From the NCBI RefSeq assembly GCF_000321225.1, contig NW_004450945.1, positions 1,351,682 through 1,415,681 on the forward strand: a stretch of 64,000 bases of DNA, written 5' to 3'. The position numbers were made by a program, and so were the translations under genes. This DNA comes from Odobenus rosmarus divergens. Lineage: Eukaryota; Chordata; Mammalia; Carnivora; Odobenidae. The notes under the pieces are model-generated. The model was given only the letters and a program-made list of their open reading frames with translations, was not told the DNA's origin and did no database searches. Positions 35,640 through 47,518 of the stretch are shown here, one piece after another; the first letter of the stretch is position 1; each line of letters opens with the position of its first letter.

Positions 35640-35828
35640 TTTTTTTTTAAGATTTTATTTATTTATTTGACAGATCACAAGTAAGCAGAGAGGCCCAGGC
35701 AGAGAGAGAGGGGAAGCAGGCTCCCCATTGAGTGAGGAGCCCGACGCAGGGCTCAAACCCAGGACCCTGGGATCAAGACCAGAGCTGAAAGCAGACGCTT
35801 AACAGACTAAGCCACTCAGGTACCCCTG
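35640..35828 (-). mobile_element. CAN-SINE, 'gatcacaagta' subtype
   Basis: Reverse SINE with gacagatcacaagtaagcag and gaggcccaggcagagagaga, a variant I associate with mustelid or pinniped SINEs. Target duplication aaagtagctt at 35630-35639 and 35829-35838. Confidence 0.95.
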
Positions 35829-35928
35829 AAAGTAGCTTCTGATGGGTGGGAAGATGTGTAAAAGGATTTTGGCAGAGAGGAAGACCAAAGAGAACACAAA
35901 GGAACTATCATTTACAGAGGAGAAATGA

Positions 35929-36156
35929 GGGGCACCTGGGTGGCTCAACTGGTTAAGCGTCTGACTCTTGGTTTCTTTTCAGCTCAGGTCATGATCTTGC
36001 AGTCGTGGGATTGAGCCCCAAATTGGGCTCCATGCTCAGCATGGAGTCTGCTTTGGATTTTCTCTCCCTCTCCCTCTCCTTCCCCCTCTGTCCCTCCCCT
36101 CTGCTCCATCACACTCTCTCTCTAAAAATAAATAAATAAAATCTTTAAAAAAAAAT
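35929..36156 (+). mobile_element. CAN-SINE
   Basis: ggggcacctgggtggctcaa through gagtctgctttggattttct to aataaataaaatcttta plus poly-A. An extra ttctttt is inserted in the tRNA-related part. Lies 100 bp from a reverse copy. Confidence 0.95.
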
Positions 36157-37009
36157 ACAGTAAGGAAGAGAAATGGTTTCAAACTGCAAAAGGAAGAAAG
36201 TCTGACAGCAAATGACAATGATTGCTTAAAATTCCATGTGAACAGGATACATCCCTCATTATTATCCAATAATATATATGAATACCACAAAGCAAAAGAG
36301 AAATAGAAAACTAGTTGCCAGATAGTCCTTATCAACTCTTTGGAGCTTCCCATTAGGTTCAGAGCTAGGTGCAAAACTTGGGTCTTTGTGGCACAACCAT
36401 TCATATTTATCTGAAAACTGCTAGTTTTATTAATCATCCTAGTTGATGTTAAATCAAACAGACAGAGTTATGGTGCTAAGTCTCAATGCAGATCACAAAG
36501 TCTCATTTATCTTTGGACAAATGATATCTATAGGCCTTTATAATCACTGAACAAAAACATTCAAACAAAAATAAGCCAAATTTCTATACAAATCAGACAA
36601 TTAAAACATGTACTATTAAAGAAATTGCTGATTCTATTATTTGAGAATTCAAAATGCCACCCCTGGATTTTGAAAGACTGCATTTGTACATTTTTTCTTA
36701 TAAATGAAATGCACTGTAGAAACAAAATAGGTAAGTGTCTACTTCTGATTAGACCCTCAGAATTCAAGTAGATGCCTGTCTTAATCAAGGGAGACATTTT
36801 ATTTGTACAAGTCAAATTTTACTTTGCAGATGGGAGGTAGGGTGTGAAATGTGCGTTGGTAAAAGTGAATAAGTAAAAAGACTGAATTATAGAATTTCCT
36901 TTTCATTAGAGATAACCCAGAGATTAAAGAGATAGAGATGGATAGGACAGAAATAAAGGCAGAGGCAACCAAACAAACAAAAGCAAAAGGCCTTAACAAT
37001 AGTTAGAAC

Positions 37010-37190
37010 CTGTGAACAGAGGAGAGACACTGACATCTGTTGAAAATCCACTATGGGCTGGGGACTTCGCTAAGAATTTTACCAGGCCGTCTCATTTAGC
37101 CCTTGTAACAATTCCTCAGGTGCATATCATTATCTCCAGTCTATACACGAAGAAATGCTTAGAAATGATCAGGTTGGCTTTCCAAGCTCA
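37010..37190 (-). repeat. MIR
   Basis: gctaagaattttaccaggcc, gtctcatttagcccttgtaa and tatcattatctccagtctat; reverse MIR. Confidence 0.65.
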
Positions 37191-37350
37191 TTTTCATTCA
37201 ATTCTTAGAACTCATTTGAAAAAATAATGTAATATGGTGGTCAGTCAGATGGACCCACAGATGATCAGGTTCTATATTCCACTGACTGAGGGAGTTGTTT
37301 TGCTGGCCTGGAAGGTTGAACATTCAAGTGTTGCCCATCTTCAACACAAC

Positions 37351-37372
37351 CCCCCCCCCGCAAAAAAAAACT
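37351..37372 (+). repeat. C-run / A-run
   Basis: cccccccccgcaaaaaaaaa homopolymer pair; a likely site of length error or polymorphism. Confidence 0.9.
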
Positions 37373-37559
37373 TAAAGAAGATGTTCTGCCCAGGGGTGAA
37401 AGATTAAATGATTCTTTACTCAAGGTATAGGAATTACTGAGTTTTTCTGCTGGACTCTTTGGAGCCAGAAAACTTACTGAACCAACTGAGTATCCAAAAT
37501 GGAGTTCTAACTACATCCTCCATTTAATATTATAGATTCTGTAGGAGAAAAGAGATGCT

Positions 37560-37622
37560 TCTTCCTCTTATTATGTGAATATATTATTATGTGGATATAT
37601 TATGTGAATATATTACTTTATC
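37560..37622 (+). repeat. Short AT-rich tandem repeat
   Basis: Three imperfect units of attatgtgaatatatt, the middle one having ggatatatt. Confidence 0.8.
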
Positions 37623-38319
37623 ACTGTAAAGACCATGGCATTCCTAATAGTTTACTGGTAAGTGAAGAAAAAGTCACAGACACCAGTGCAAGACACAAAG
37701 GTAACCATCTTCATGGTGTCATTTGTAATTAAAGCCCTTAGAGCTAAGATAAGCCTCAGGGATGAATAGAGCACTTATTAAAGGAATAAGAACTCAAGTG
37801 TTAGACTTGGTTTTTATCTTAACTCTGGGCTGGTGGCCTGTCTTCTCTATCTTGCATGAATTTCCCGGTTTCATGGCCCATGTTATTACACATAAGATAA
37901 AATTCAAACTGTATACATTGACCTCATTCATTTTTTTAACCTTCTTTTCCACCATCCCCTGAGTGGTATGGTTAGTAGCCTGATGTGGCTGGAAGGAGAG
38001 TACTTATAAGAGACAGATTGGAACCAAAGAGATGGGTGAGGAGGCCAGTGCAATAGTCCTTGAGAGCCATGATGAGGGCCTGACCTAAGGGAGTCAGCGT
38101 GATAGCTGAGTGAAGCAACTAGCTAGGAGTCAAACCTCGTCATACATCAGCCATAAGGGCACCACAAAACTTTACTCTCTAACTGGGGGATATGCCAATC
38201 AATGATCTTACATGGCATCCAGAAGAAATCCGTCCACATGTCTACCTCCTATTCTGTTACAGTGGTGTCAAGGAAAATGCTAGATTTCCCCTGGCCTTCA
38301 CTTAGCCATAACTACTCAC

Positions 38320-38411
38320 TCTGTCAAGAGCCAGAAGCCTTGAATTGTCTCTCCAGAAGTCTTGGGTATGTGGCCTTTCAAGTCTTCTATGGCAGTCTCA
38401 ATGGCCCCCGG
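38320..38411 (-). CDS. TPRG1: TPRG1, second coding exon
   Basis: Internal TPRG1 exon of 92 bases, too short to stand out as an open frame and found by looking for the missing piece of the protein. It reads PGAIETAIEDLKGHIPKTSG followed by ETIQGFWLLT, then two bases (GA) of a split codon. The acceptor is TTTGTTCCACTCAG and exon sequence starts at 38411; the donor GTGAGTAG starts at 38319. It begins in phase 0, matching the previous exon's end, and its two leftover bases combine with the first G of the next exon to give GAG (Glu). This segment leads into the hSac2 domain. From memory the human protein has Lys at the split codon and AET where this has PKT, so these are small substitutions. No stop or frameshift is present. 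Confidence 0.95.
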
Positions 38412-38984
38412 CTGAGTGGAACAAAGAAAATACCTAGTTTAGAGAAAACTGAGCTCTCTTTGTGCTTATGATTAGTGAGTATAACCCACAGCCTCCTCCA
38501 GAAAGCTGATAGGAAAGATAGCTCTTGCGTCTGTCTATTTGTTCTAGGCACAGCCTGGCCGGGAGCTGTCTTGAACTCTGGTATTTACAAAGCTGTTCTC
38601 CTTGGGTGGGACCAAAGTGATCCAAGTCCTGTCTCCCATGATCTTACTCATACTTTCTGGAAGAAATGAAGACAGCCATTTTCAGAGGGCCAGTTTTCCT
38701 GAATAAACAAGTTTATAAGAAAGTTCAAAGCATTTAGCAATATATACATTTTTAAAATCAAACCTTTCTCTCTTTAAAGAACACATGGCAATAAAACACC
38801 TAAGAGAAATCTTTTTCTAATATTTTGACATAATTTTAGCTGACTCTGGGGAATTAACATTTTGTCTCCTTATCTTGCATTCTTTACCCTTCTCCAAACA
38901 GGTGCTCCTACTTATGGGCCTACCTCTAGTTTAAAATTTGATTAACCCTTTTCCTGATAAGAAATTCATAGACCTCTAGCTCAG

Positions 38985-39155
38985 TGATCCCTAAACTTTC
39001 AGTGCACATCAGAATCAAAAACACAGAGGTCTGGGCACCGTTTCCAGAGTTTCTGATTTAGCTGGTCTGGAGTGGGCCTGAGAATTTGCATTTCCAACGA
39101 GTTCCCAGGTGGTGCTGTTGGTGTGGGACTGTACTATGAGAACTATTGCTCTCTA
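38985..39155. repeat. hAT-Charlie-type MITE
   Basis: cagtgcacatcagaatcaaa, gagtttctgatttagctggt, gagaatttgcatttccaacg and ttcccaggtggtgctgttgg; inverted-like termini tgatcccta / gagaactattg. Confidence 0.75.
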
Positions 39156-39159
39156 GACA

Positions 39160-39350
39160 GTTATTCTCAACCTTGGCTACACATCAAATTCACCAGGGGA
39201 GCTTTTAAAAATCCTAATGCCCGGGCTGCACACCAGGGCAATCATATCCAGATACTCAGTGGATGGGACTCACATATCAATACACCAGAATTTTTTAATG
39301 CATCCCAGATGACTCCAATATATAGCCAAGGTTGAGAACCACTACAGCCC
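39160..39350. repeat. Second hAT-type MITE
   Basis: Inverted termini ttattctcaaccttggctac and atagccaaggttgagaacca enclose ttcaccaggggagcttttaa. Placed directly after the previous element. Confidence 0.8.
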
Positions 39351-39354
39351 AGGG

Positions 39355-39480
39355 ATTATCTACTCTAAGCCATTTCATTTTATAGGTGTGGAAACAGGGG
39401 CCAGTGTGGGGAAGTAACTTGTCAAATTCACTCAGCTAAGAAGTGGTAGAGACAAGACAAGAAAACAGACTTTCCATTGC
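39355..39480 (-). repeat. MIR
   Basis: cattttataggtgtggaaac, gggaagtaacttgtcaaatt and actcagctaagaagtggtag; reverse MIR. Confidence 0.85.
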
Positions 39481-39964
39481 CCCACCTACAATGCAGTGCT
39501 GGCCTCATTCCCAGCCCTGAGCTACTGACAAGTAGGTTGCCAGTTCTTGAATATTCTCTATATAACAGGGCTTTAATACTAACCACCTAATCGTCTCTAA
39601 ATATTAATATTCTTAATCCTCCCAGCCTGAGACCGTTCTCTCACAAAAGGAAACCAGGACACTAGCCTGGCCTAGGATCCATCCAAATGCCTTTTCCTCT
39701 CGGAGGTTGGTTGGGGGCGGGGGTGGTAGATTAGGATTTGCTTGCTTTCTCAGTCTACGATGAAAGACTTTGAAACATTTTGGCCACAGAGTCCATAGGT
39801 CAAGGAAAAAAACCTTAGAATAGGAGAATCCATATACGAAAAACAGGAAAAGAATGGCACTGCTTCAGATGAAGTGGTAGGAAATGGTGCAGAGCTTTCC
39901 CTACTTAACTCTGCCCCTCCCCCTCCAATTCACTGGGCACAGCCCAAGTCATCCAGGAAATGTC

Positions 39965-40120
39965 CATTGAACAGAGTCGAGTGACCTGGGTTCCTGTTCC
40001 AGATCTATGGTAAATCAATTCTGTGACCTCTAGCCAATGATCTGAGTTTTCTTGGCCTCCATTTCCTGATCTATAAAGACAAATGAGGAGACTGAACCAG
40101 AGCTTTCTGAGCCAAACTGA
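39965..40120 (+). repeat. MIR
   Basis: gacctgggttcctgttccag, tctgtgacctctagccaatg and cctccatttcctgatctata; forward MIR. Confidence 0.8.
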
Positions 40121-40799
40121 TGATGAAAGCCTCCTGGAAGTCTTTAAGAAAATATGATCACAGCCCTGATACTGAGACATTCTGAGTACCTCATTTTAAC
40201 ACATTTCCTGCTGAACTGAATAGTCAGCCAGTGGACTGAATGATTTCTGACTCCTTTGTCATCCTTGGCTGCTGGTTCACAGGTTGTCAGAGAGTTAAGA
40301 TGGCAGCCTGTGCCTGCTGGAAGTTGTAAGTCATTAAATCAGTAAGTTGTGGAGCATAAATCAAGTATGCCTTGAGCCCCCACTGACAGAGAAGGCTGTG
40401 CCAACATCACTGTTCTAGTGACCCCACTGGCAGGATCAAACTAGGCTGGAGAGAAATCCCCTATGATCCCATGACAGTGCTCCCATCTCCCAATCCAAGC
40501 TCCCTGGGATACAGCCAGAATGCACCAGGCCCACTGCTCAAAATCAGCCTTTCTTTGATGACTCATCAGGCTATTTTTCCTGTCTCTCTTCGTATACCCA
40601 CACAATTTCTTCCCCTAACTAATATAGCTCAGTAGTGAAACTAATACTTTTCAGAAGAACAACAACAACAAAAAAACTGTAAGTGAAACTGGAGAATAAT
40701 GAAATAAGCCCAAAATAAGCATTTTGTTGAATGTTTTTACACCAGGCACTTTGCCAGAACATGTGAAGATGAATATAAAATTTTAGAATTTTTCAAAAC

Positions 40800-41345
40800 C
40801 TTACTTGTCTTCCCTATGGAAAGCAACTGGCAAAATCTATCAAAATGATCTATCCTTTGATCTACACATTCCACTTCTGTGAAATCATACTACGGATGTT
40901 CTTGCATATGTGCAAAATGACAGATGTATATGAAGAGTTCTTTGCAGCCTTATTTGTGAATAGCGAAATTTTGGAAATAAGGCAAATATCGATCAATAGG
41001 GGACTTGTTAGATATAATAGGGGACACGTCCATACAATGGAACATGATGAATATACAAAAAAATTAGGAAATCCATGCTAATATGGAATGATTTCAAAAT
41101 GTATTAAGTGAAAGAAAAAATGTTCAGCAGAAAAGATAAATATGTCACATTTTTGTATTAAAAAAGAGAAGGGATAAGAATAAATATTTGCACGTGCTTG
41201 TATATGCTAAAGCAACTCTAGAAGGATACCTAGAAAATATTAACAGTGGTCCCCTATGAGGGGGGAGGCACTTGATGGGACAGTGGATGGAGGTGACGTT
41301 TTACTGTACACCTTTTCAAAACCTAAACATTGAACATCAGTATGG
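40800..41345 (+). mobile_element. L1M 3' end
   Basis: acacattccacttctgtgaa, tatgtgcaaaatgacagatg, tatcgatcaataggggactt, gtccatacaatggaacatga, tgcttgtatatgctaaagca, tctagaaggatacctagaaa and acagtggtcccctatgaggg are the L1M 3' end in order. Ends near cattgaacatcag. Confidence 0.93.
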
Positions 41346-41589
41346 TTTTTATAAAATGGTTGGGAGGTTTCTAGAGTACTGTCAATGTCCTCACTGAGTG
41401 TGGTATTCTCACCTTCAGCAGAAACAGCGGTTGCGCCTTTATGGAACAGTTAATCACTGTATCCTGATAGAATATTTTACTCTCTTCTCTTTGACATTGT
41501 GGGTTGACTGGAATAAATAAACTTCAGCCACTCAGTGTAGAAAACGAGAGAGTGTGTGAACACTCTGACTTGTGTCTAGGGCAAGGTTT

Positions 41590-41745
41590 AGATCTCAGCC
41601 TTTCTGCCTGCCGTGAGACCCATATTATGTCCTTATTATTCCGGACATCAGTTTACTCATTTGCTGAGGGGATAAGATAATAGTAACTGTAACAGAGCTG
41701 TTGGGAAATGCCAGAAGCATATGGGAACACTGAATAATAAAACAC
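41590..41745 (+). repeat. MIR
   Basis: cagtttactcatttgctgag, gataatagtaactgtaacag and gaagcatatgggaacactga; eroded forward MIR. Confidence 0.6.
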
Positions 41746-43194
41746 TGTATTTTCATTCTTTTTGTTAATATTAAATGGAGGGAAAATAGTTGTACCAGGA
41801 TTTGGGGGTCTAATGGTCACTGCAAGGGAAAAATTATCTCGAAGACTCCATGCCGCCTAAGACTAATAGGAAAGTATGATGGAATAATAAGTACCCATCA
41901 TCCAATACATATATATTTCTAATGCTAAATTTGAAGAAAAATCATGAGGAGGGATTCTTATTTACAAGTCATTACACAGCATAGTAGGCAATATCTTTTC
42001 TAATAGTTCAGCACTGAATGTCTTCAGTCAAAACAAACCTACTGAGGGAATTTCAAAGACGTGTGTGTGTGTGTTTCCCTATATTTCTGTAAGCTGGACT
42101 AGCCAGGGGCCAGTTGTCACACAAATAATACTCCCATCTGCTGCTTATAGTTTCCCATGTACTGGACTTCTTAGCCAGACAGTAAGAGGAGGGGGCAGCA
42201 TAGAGAGGAATGCTCCCAGGGACTCAGACACAATAGGATCTCTCTTGTGGGTGTCATCATGCCCAGATAGAAATCATTCTGTGGTAAACACATACGGGCA
42301 GAAAAACAGCTCTCAATTGGATGTGATTTGTAAAGTCCAGGGCAAATTTGTCTCTCTTTGAAAATAAAGGAAATGCTTCTTATTTTATTATTGTTAAGTG
42401 TCCACCCTCAGAACAAAACATCAACTTTATTACAACCTTCAAGGGATTTCAGTGTAAGGAGGGGAATCAAGAAACCTTTTGCCCAGTGAGATATGTAATT
42501 TCTAGACCAGGAAGAAGCTCACACAGACAATAACAATACAACTAATATATTTAGTTGTTCCCAGTGAAAGAGCAAGACACAGGGAACCCTATAGTAAGAG
42601 AAGAGAAGGGAGAGAGTATGAAAGCCAAATTAGTGTCATGAAAGCAATGACATCTTGCTACACAATGGGAAGTCCCAAACCTGCTTATTAAAGTCTCGTT
42701 CCTCACAATAGAACACAGGCTATAAAAAGGCCATGGGGAACCATTAATTAAATATTAAAAGATCAAATAGTTTTAGTCCCATTAGTTTGTATGTAATTTA
42801 CATTCTCAAGTATAAATTTAGAGATAATTCCCCATCCCTAATCGCTTTCAACTTTCTGATAAGGTATCTGCAAATATAGTCCTACAGGGAGTTTAAAAAT
42901 ATCTTTCCCCATGCGTATCAAGTATTGTTCCTTTCATAAGAAGTTGCTTTTGAATATCAGTCTCCACAACTAAAGGGATTATCATAATATACCTCGAGTT
43001 ATTAGCCTTGAGTGGTACTTTTGTTCAGAAAAGGCACTAGGCCTTTTTTAGATATGTCTAAGCAATAAAATAGCAAATGAACAAAACAGGAGGAAAAAAT
43101 TATCCAAGCAGAGTGATAGCAAGTGCTTCAGACATTCATTCCTATGACCTTTCATTCATTGTCCAAGGTCAGAGGCTCTGGAGGGGTGGTAAAA

Positions 43195-43330
43195 AGTGTC
43201 AGGAGCCCTGGCTCTTAGCCTTGGCATGGCTCCTAAATTGCCGGTTGACTTTGGACAAGTCACATCTCCTTTGTGTGTTTCAAGGGTTGGATTAAATATT
43301 CCTCTAAGGCCCCTTCTGGCTCTGAGCAAG
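43195..43330 (+). repeat. MIR-like fragment
   Basis: ttgactttggacaagtcaca and gttggattaaatattcctct, aaggccccttctggctctga; forward orientation. Confidence 0.65.
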
Positions 43331-43512
43331 AACATCGCTATGTTGGAAGGGCACAGTTCAAGAAATAAATAATAGTCTGGAAGCCTGTGGGTAGGAAGTA
43401 ACATCCCAGATGCCCCAGGAAATAACATAAGAGGTTTAAGGAACCAGATTGACTTCTTTTATGATCTGGTATGATCTAATACATGAGGTTATAATGCTAA
43501 AAAATGACTCTT

Positions 43513-43598
43513 GGGAGCACCTGGGTGGCTTAGTAGGCTAAGCAACCGACTCTTGATTTCGGCTCAGGTCATGATCTCAGGGTTGTGAGACTGAGCCT
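43513..43598 (+). mobile_element. CAN-SINE head only (truncated)
   Basis: Only about 86 bp of the tRNA-related head is present (gggagcacctgggtggctta, ggctcaggtcatgatctcag, gttgtgagactgagcct). The body, pyrimidine tract and tail are absent, and non-SINE sequence follows. Confidence 0.9.
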
Positions 43599-43769
43599 CT
43601 TGTTTGTCCTGAATTAATTTAAACTTCCAGAGCAGTCACATCTTTGCGTATCCAGTTTGAAACTCATATAATTGATCTTCTTATTATAGCATTGGGCATC
43701 TACTCCTGGAGCCTAAGAAACTCAGTGCCATACTACCACAGCAAGCCAAAAAGTAACTTTCCTTTCTGG

Positions 43770-44105
43770 GTTAAAAGATATAAGTAGGAAACAACTTACA
43801 TGTCCATCAAAAGTCGAATAAATTGTAGCATATCTCTATAGTGGAATGTTATTGAATTGTGAAAAATGATTTTATGGAGGTATAGTTATTGACACAGAAA
43901 TATTTTTATGCAATGAATTGTACACGTGAGGAAATAAGTAAGACAGGATATACACCAAAATGTATAAGCACACATTCAATATACTTTGGTTAATGTTGGG
44001 CAGGGAGATTATGGTGGCTTTTATTTTGCTTATGGACATTTTTCTTTTTAATTTTTCCAATAAGCTACCTTTTGTGAAATGATTTTAAAACATTTAATAA
44101 AATGC
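43770..44105 (+). repeat. L1M 3' end fragment
   Basis: aacaacttacatgtccatca, ctatagtggaatgttattga and a tttttaatttttccaataag tail; the L1 3' UTR order. Confidence 0.75.
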
Positions 44106-44234
44106 TTGATCAAGGAATTCCTCAACTCATTTACTTACTGTTCTTCTGAATTTACAACCTATATGCTTTAAATTCTTGCACTGTAATAAACTTACTTCTT
44201 TTTAATTGCTTCTTGGGATCATAGAACTATGAAT

Positions 44235-44380
44235 TGGGAATTAGAAAACTTGGGTTCTAACCCTAGCTTTAGCACTTACTACTAGCGTCTTGGGCAAGTT
44301 GGTGCTTATTAATGGTTATGACACTGGACAAGCAACAACCCCTCTCTGGGCCTTAGTTACTTCTGAAAACGAGAGTGTTG
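44235..44380 (+). repeat. MIR
   Basis: aaaacttgggttctaaccct, tagcacttactactagcgtc and cctctctgggccttagttac; forward MIR with a small internal insertion. Confidence 0.8.
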
Positions 44381-44384
44381 ACTA

Positions 44385-44545
44385 GCTTGTTGGTGCTCAA
44401 GGTGTGGTCTGTGGACAGATTGCATCTTATTGCCAGAGGATCTATATAAATGCAGAATCTAAGACTTTCCTCTAGGCCTACTGAATCAGACCAGCATTTT
44501 CACAAGATTTGCAGGTCATTTGTTTGCATGATAAAATGGAGAACC
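44385..44545. repeat. hAT-Charlie-type MITE
   Basis: tgctcaaggtgtggtctgtg, cctactgaatcagaccagca and a terminal ggagaaccagtgg; same family type as at 38985. Confidence 0.7.
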
Positions 44546-44989
44546 AGTGGACCAGATCATCTGTCGATCTTGTTTCAGCTCTAAGAAATGATACTTTATG
44601 ATGAATCTTTCATAGATCCGAATCATTCAGAGCCGGGGTCTTATTGAATTATTCCCTGAGAAATGAATTAGTTTCCTTAACTCAAACCTCTTTACTGCTA
44701 TAGACGCTATACATCTACATTTATATCTCCTTCTGGAAGTCATGGTGAGGTCACGGGCATCTTAATGTCATTCCCTATGACCAACTACAGAAATGGGAAT
44801 GCCAAATCAACAAGAAAGGGAGAAAGCATTCATAATAGCAATGAGATGCTGCTTATGAAATGTTAATAGACGTGTCATACACTGTACTAAGAATATTTAC
44901 AAAATCAGCCTATTTAAACCTCTGTATAAAACTGGTATTTTATCCACACATTGCAAATGAGGAATTTATAGATATAGATAAAAATATAT

Positions 44990-45170
44990 GGGCGCCTGGG
45001 TGGCTCAGTTGGTTAAGCGACTGCCTTCGGCTCAGGTCATGATCCTGGAGTCCCTGGATCGAGTCCCGCATCGGGCTCCCTGCTCAGCAGGGAGTCTGCT
45101 TCTCCCTCTGACCCTCCCCCCTCTCATGTGCTCTCTCTTTCTCTCTCAAATAAATAAATAGAATCTTAAA
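44990..45170 (+). mobile_element. CAN-SINE
   Basis: ggcgcctgggtggctcagtt, ggctcaggtcatgatcctgg and aataaataaatagaatctta. An aaaaatatat sequence on both sides is the likely target duplication, blurred by the local AT-repeat. Confidence 0.96.
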
Positions 45171-45474
45171 AAAATATATATATAAAAATACATATAAAGC
45201 ACATTCATTATACTCACATGCTCACAGAATATATATTATGTGGTCTGAAGGAGAGCAAATGCTGAGTGCCTTGGGAATGTAGCCCTCACAGCTCCTAAAG
45301 AGTCCTCAAGTCTACTTTAAACTCATTAACATTAGAAGCTTTCCCTCCCAACATCTTGAGAACTTAGGGCTTGTTTCTATATACCCGAGGGAGAAGATAT
45401 TCTTCACATGGACTGGAGTCAGTCATTGACTGACTTAGAAAGGGGCCATACGTGCAGTTGTACATGAGGTGGGA

Positions 45475-45680
45475 AGAGCTCTGGACTTAGAGACAGGAGA
45501 TACAGATTCTAGCTAAAGCTATTCCACTAATATTGTGTGACTTGGTCAGGTCACTTCACTCCCCTGAAGCTGCACTGTTTACAATGAAGCAAGAGTGATA
45601 AGTCCTCCCCTGCCTACCTTACAGTGTGGCTCCAGGGAACTTCACTTGATAAGTTACATAGAGCCACACAAATAAAAGCA
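45475..45680 (+). repeat. MIR
   Basis: gagctctggacttagagaca, tattgtgtgacttggtcagg and tcacttcactcccctgaagc; forward MIR. Confidence 0.85.
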
Positions 45681-46309
45681 TCATTCAAACAAACAAATAA
45701 AGAAAAGCTCCATGGTGGCTTCAAACTGTGTCGATTTAGCTAAGCTAAAACTACATTTTTCTAGAATTTCTTTTCCTGTTTCCCAATTAGAGTTGGCCAC
45801 AAGAGACATTAGTGTCAGACTGGCAAGGCAGAAGTGACACATCAGTCATTTCCCTGCGGAAGATCAGTGCAGGCCCGCAGTGACTGTGGCAGCTCATATT
45901 CATGGCTGCTTCACTTGATGGCGTGGCGCAGCTTCAGGCCCATCACCAGATGCAAAGACAACAGCTTTGCAGAGACTCCCCAGCCAGCCCTCATGACTGC
46001 ACCAGCTTCTAAGCACAATGAATCTCTTATTCCATACCACTCATGGTTGTTATCTCATCAAACTGTGACTGATACATCATCATTACCAAAGATGAGACAA
46101 CTTTAGGGGATGCTTTGATTTCCTTCACAGATGTATCTTACAACTTAATTTTGCTTATTCAATAACGTTCACATACTTTAGAAAACAAACTATATGCTCT
46201 GCCTAGACAAAGACACTCACACAAACACGCACATAGCAGAGCACCTACCAAAGCACCTTAACACATAGAGTGGCTAAATACAGATGATACGGGTATATCT
46301 TAGCTTCAA

Positions 46310-46374
46310 ACATGCACGCGCACATGCGCGTGCACACACACATACATGCACACACACACACACACACACACACT
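46310..46374 (+). repeat. (CA)n with CG-rich start
   Basis: atgcacgcgcacatgcgcgt followed by about 16 CA units with a catacatg interruption. Confidence 0.95.
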
Positions 46375-46749
46375 GAGTCACATTAGCTGAAATTTTTATC
46401 TTAACCAAAGATGTTTTAAAAGCTACCAAATCAGGATTCATTAAAGCTTTGTAAATTGTCACAATGTCTTAGCCACCATTTATTTATAAGATTGAGTTGA
46501 GAAAAACCTTTTTTCAAGATGTGTCCCACATATGCTTCAAAGATGAGATACTCTCCCTTGTCACACTGTACAATCCCCAGTTTTGCCACCAACTGATAGC
46601 CTGTGAGCCAGCATTTACTGTGTAAACAAGAACATTGAAGGATTGGGAAAGAACATTGATAAGTAGGAAGGAGAGTCGAGAGAAAGAGAAAAGTACTCAA
46701 ACCCAGGAAGCACTCTCCACTTGATCCAAATGCTAGAAGTTCAAAATAT

Positions 46750-46940
46750 CTTTTTTTTTCTTTTTAAGAGAGAATGAGTGAGCAGGGGAAGGGGGAGAGG
46801 GAGAGAGAGAATCTCAAGCAGGCTCCACACCCAGTACAGTGCAGAGCCTGACATGGGGTTCAATCCCACAATCCCCAAGATCATGACCTGAGCCAAAATC
46901 AAGAGTCAGATACTCAACCGACTGAGCCACCCAGGCGCCC
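46750..46940 (-). mobile_element. CAN-SINE
   Basis: Reverse SINE: a T run, agagagaatgagtgagcagg, gatcatgacctgagccaaaa and a terminal gagccacccaggcgccc. An older subtype with aatcaagagtcagata. Confidence 0.95.
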
Positions 46941-47329
46941 TATCATTCTTTGTATCTAGATATACAAACCCCATCCTCATTACCATCCATCCATTTACCT
47001 TCTCAGCTCCAATGCTCAGGGAAAAGAGGTCAGCTGCAGACAGCAGCCAAAGGTTTGGGATTTCGAAGTGCCTGCTCCGACACGTAACACCAGCAGCCCA
47101 GTGTAGACCCTGAGGTTCAATCCATTCTCAGCAAGCCTTTCCACTCCATCACCCATGTCTTTTTCAAACATGCAACAAATAACCACTCTGGGCACACAAC
47201 TTTATATTCTAGCTGCTTGGGTTTTCTCTCCATAGATCATTAATCTGTGGAGATCAGGTTTAACATGAACATAGGACTGAGGAGCCAAAGATCCACAGAC
47301 ACTGGATAACTGACTTCTCCTCAATACTA

Positions 47330-47480
47330 CCTGGTTATCAAAAATAGACCCTTAACTTCTCTGAAATTCAGCCCCTTCACCTGTAAAATGGGGAGAAGGA
47401 TAACTACTTCACAGTTATTATGACTATTACATGAGATAACAAATGTGAAAATACTTGGTAATATTAGAATATTGTAAGAA
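47330..47480 (+). repeat. MIR adjoining the first coding exon
   Basis: cccttcacctgtaaaatggg, gagaaggataactacttcac and atgagataacaaatgtgaaa; forward MIR ending about 40 bp from the exon's splice donor. Confidence 0.85.
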
Positions 47481-47518
47481 TTGTCTTGTACAGTACTTCA
47501 GAGCACCAAAAACTTTAC

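Larger units (their letters stand above)
38412..47518 (-). other. TPRG1: TPRG1 intron between first and second coding exons (9.1 kb)
   Basis: Complete intron from donor GTAAAG at 47518 to acceptor CCACTCAG ending at 38412. It contains hAT, MIR, L1M and CAN-SINE copies listed separately. I see nothing assignable in about 38412-38980, 39480-39960, 40130-40800, 41750-43190, 45680-46310 (except a possible old LTR-like piece near 45780-46080 ending ctgtgactgatac, too decayed to name) and 46940-47330. Confidence 0.9.

Noticed and set aside
36036..36437. 133-codon open frame on the minus strand
   Set aside because: Its C-terminal part is the antisense translation of a CAN-SINE (FFFKDFIYLFLERE pattern) and the rest is unrecognised intron; no splice or start support.
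44990..45070. tRNA-like sequence with A- and B-box motifs
   Set aside because: This is the tRNA-derived head of a CAN-SINE, as at the other SINE sites; no full cloverleaf or clean 3' end is present, so no tRNA gene is called.
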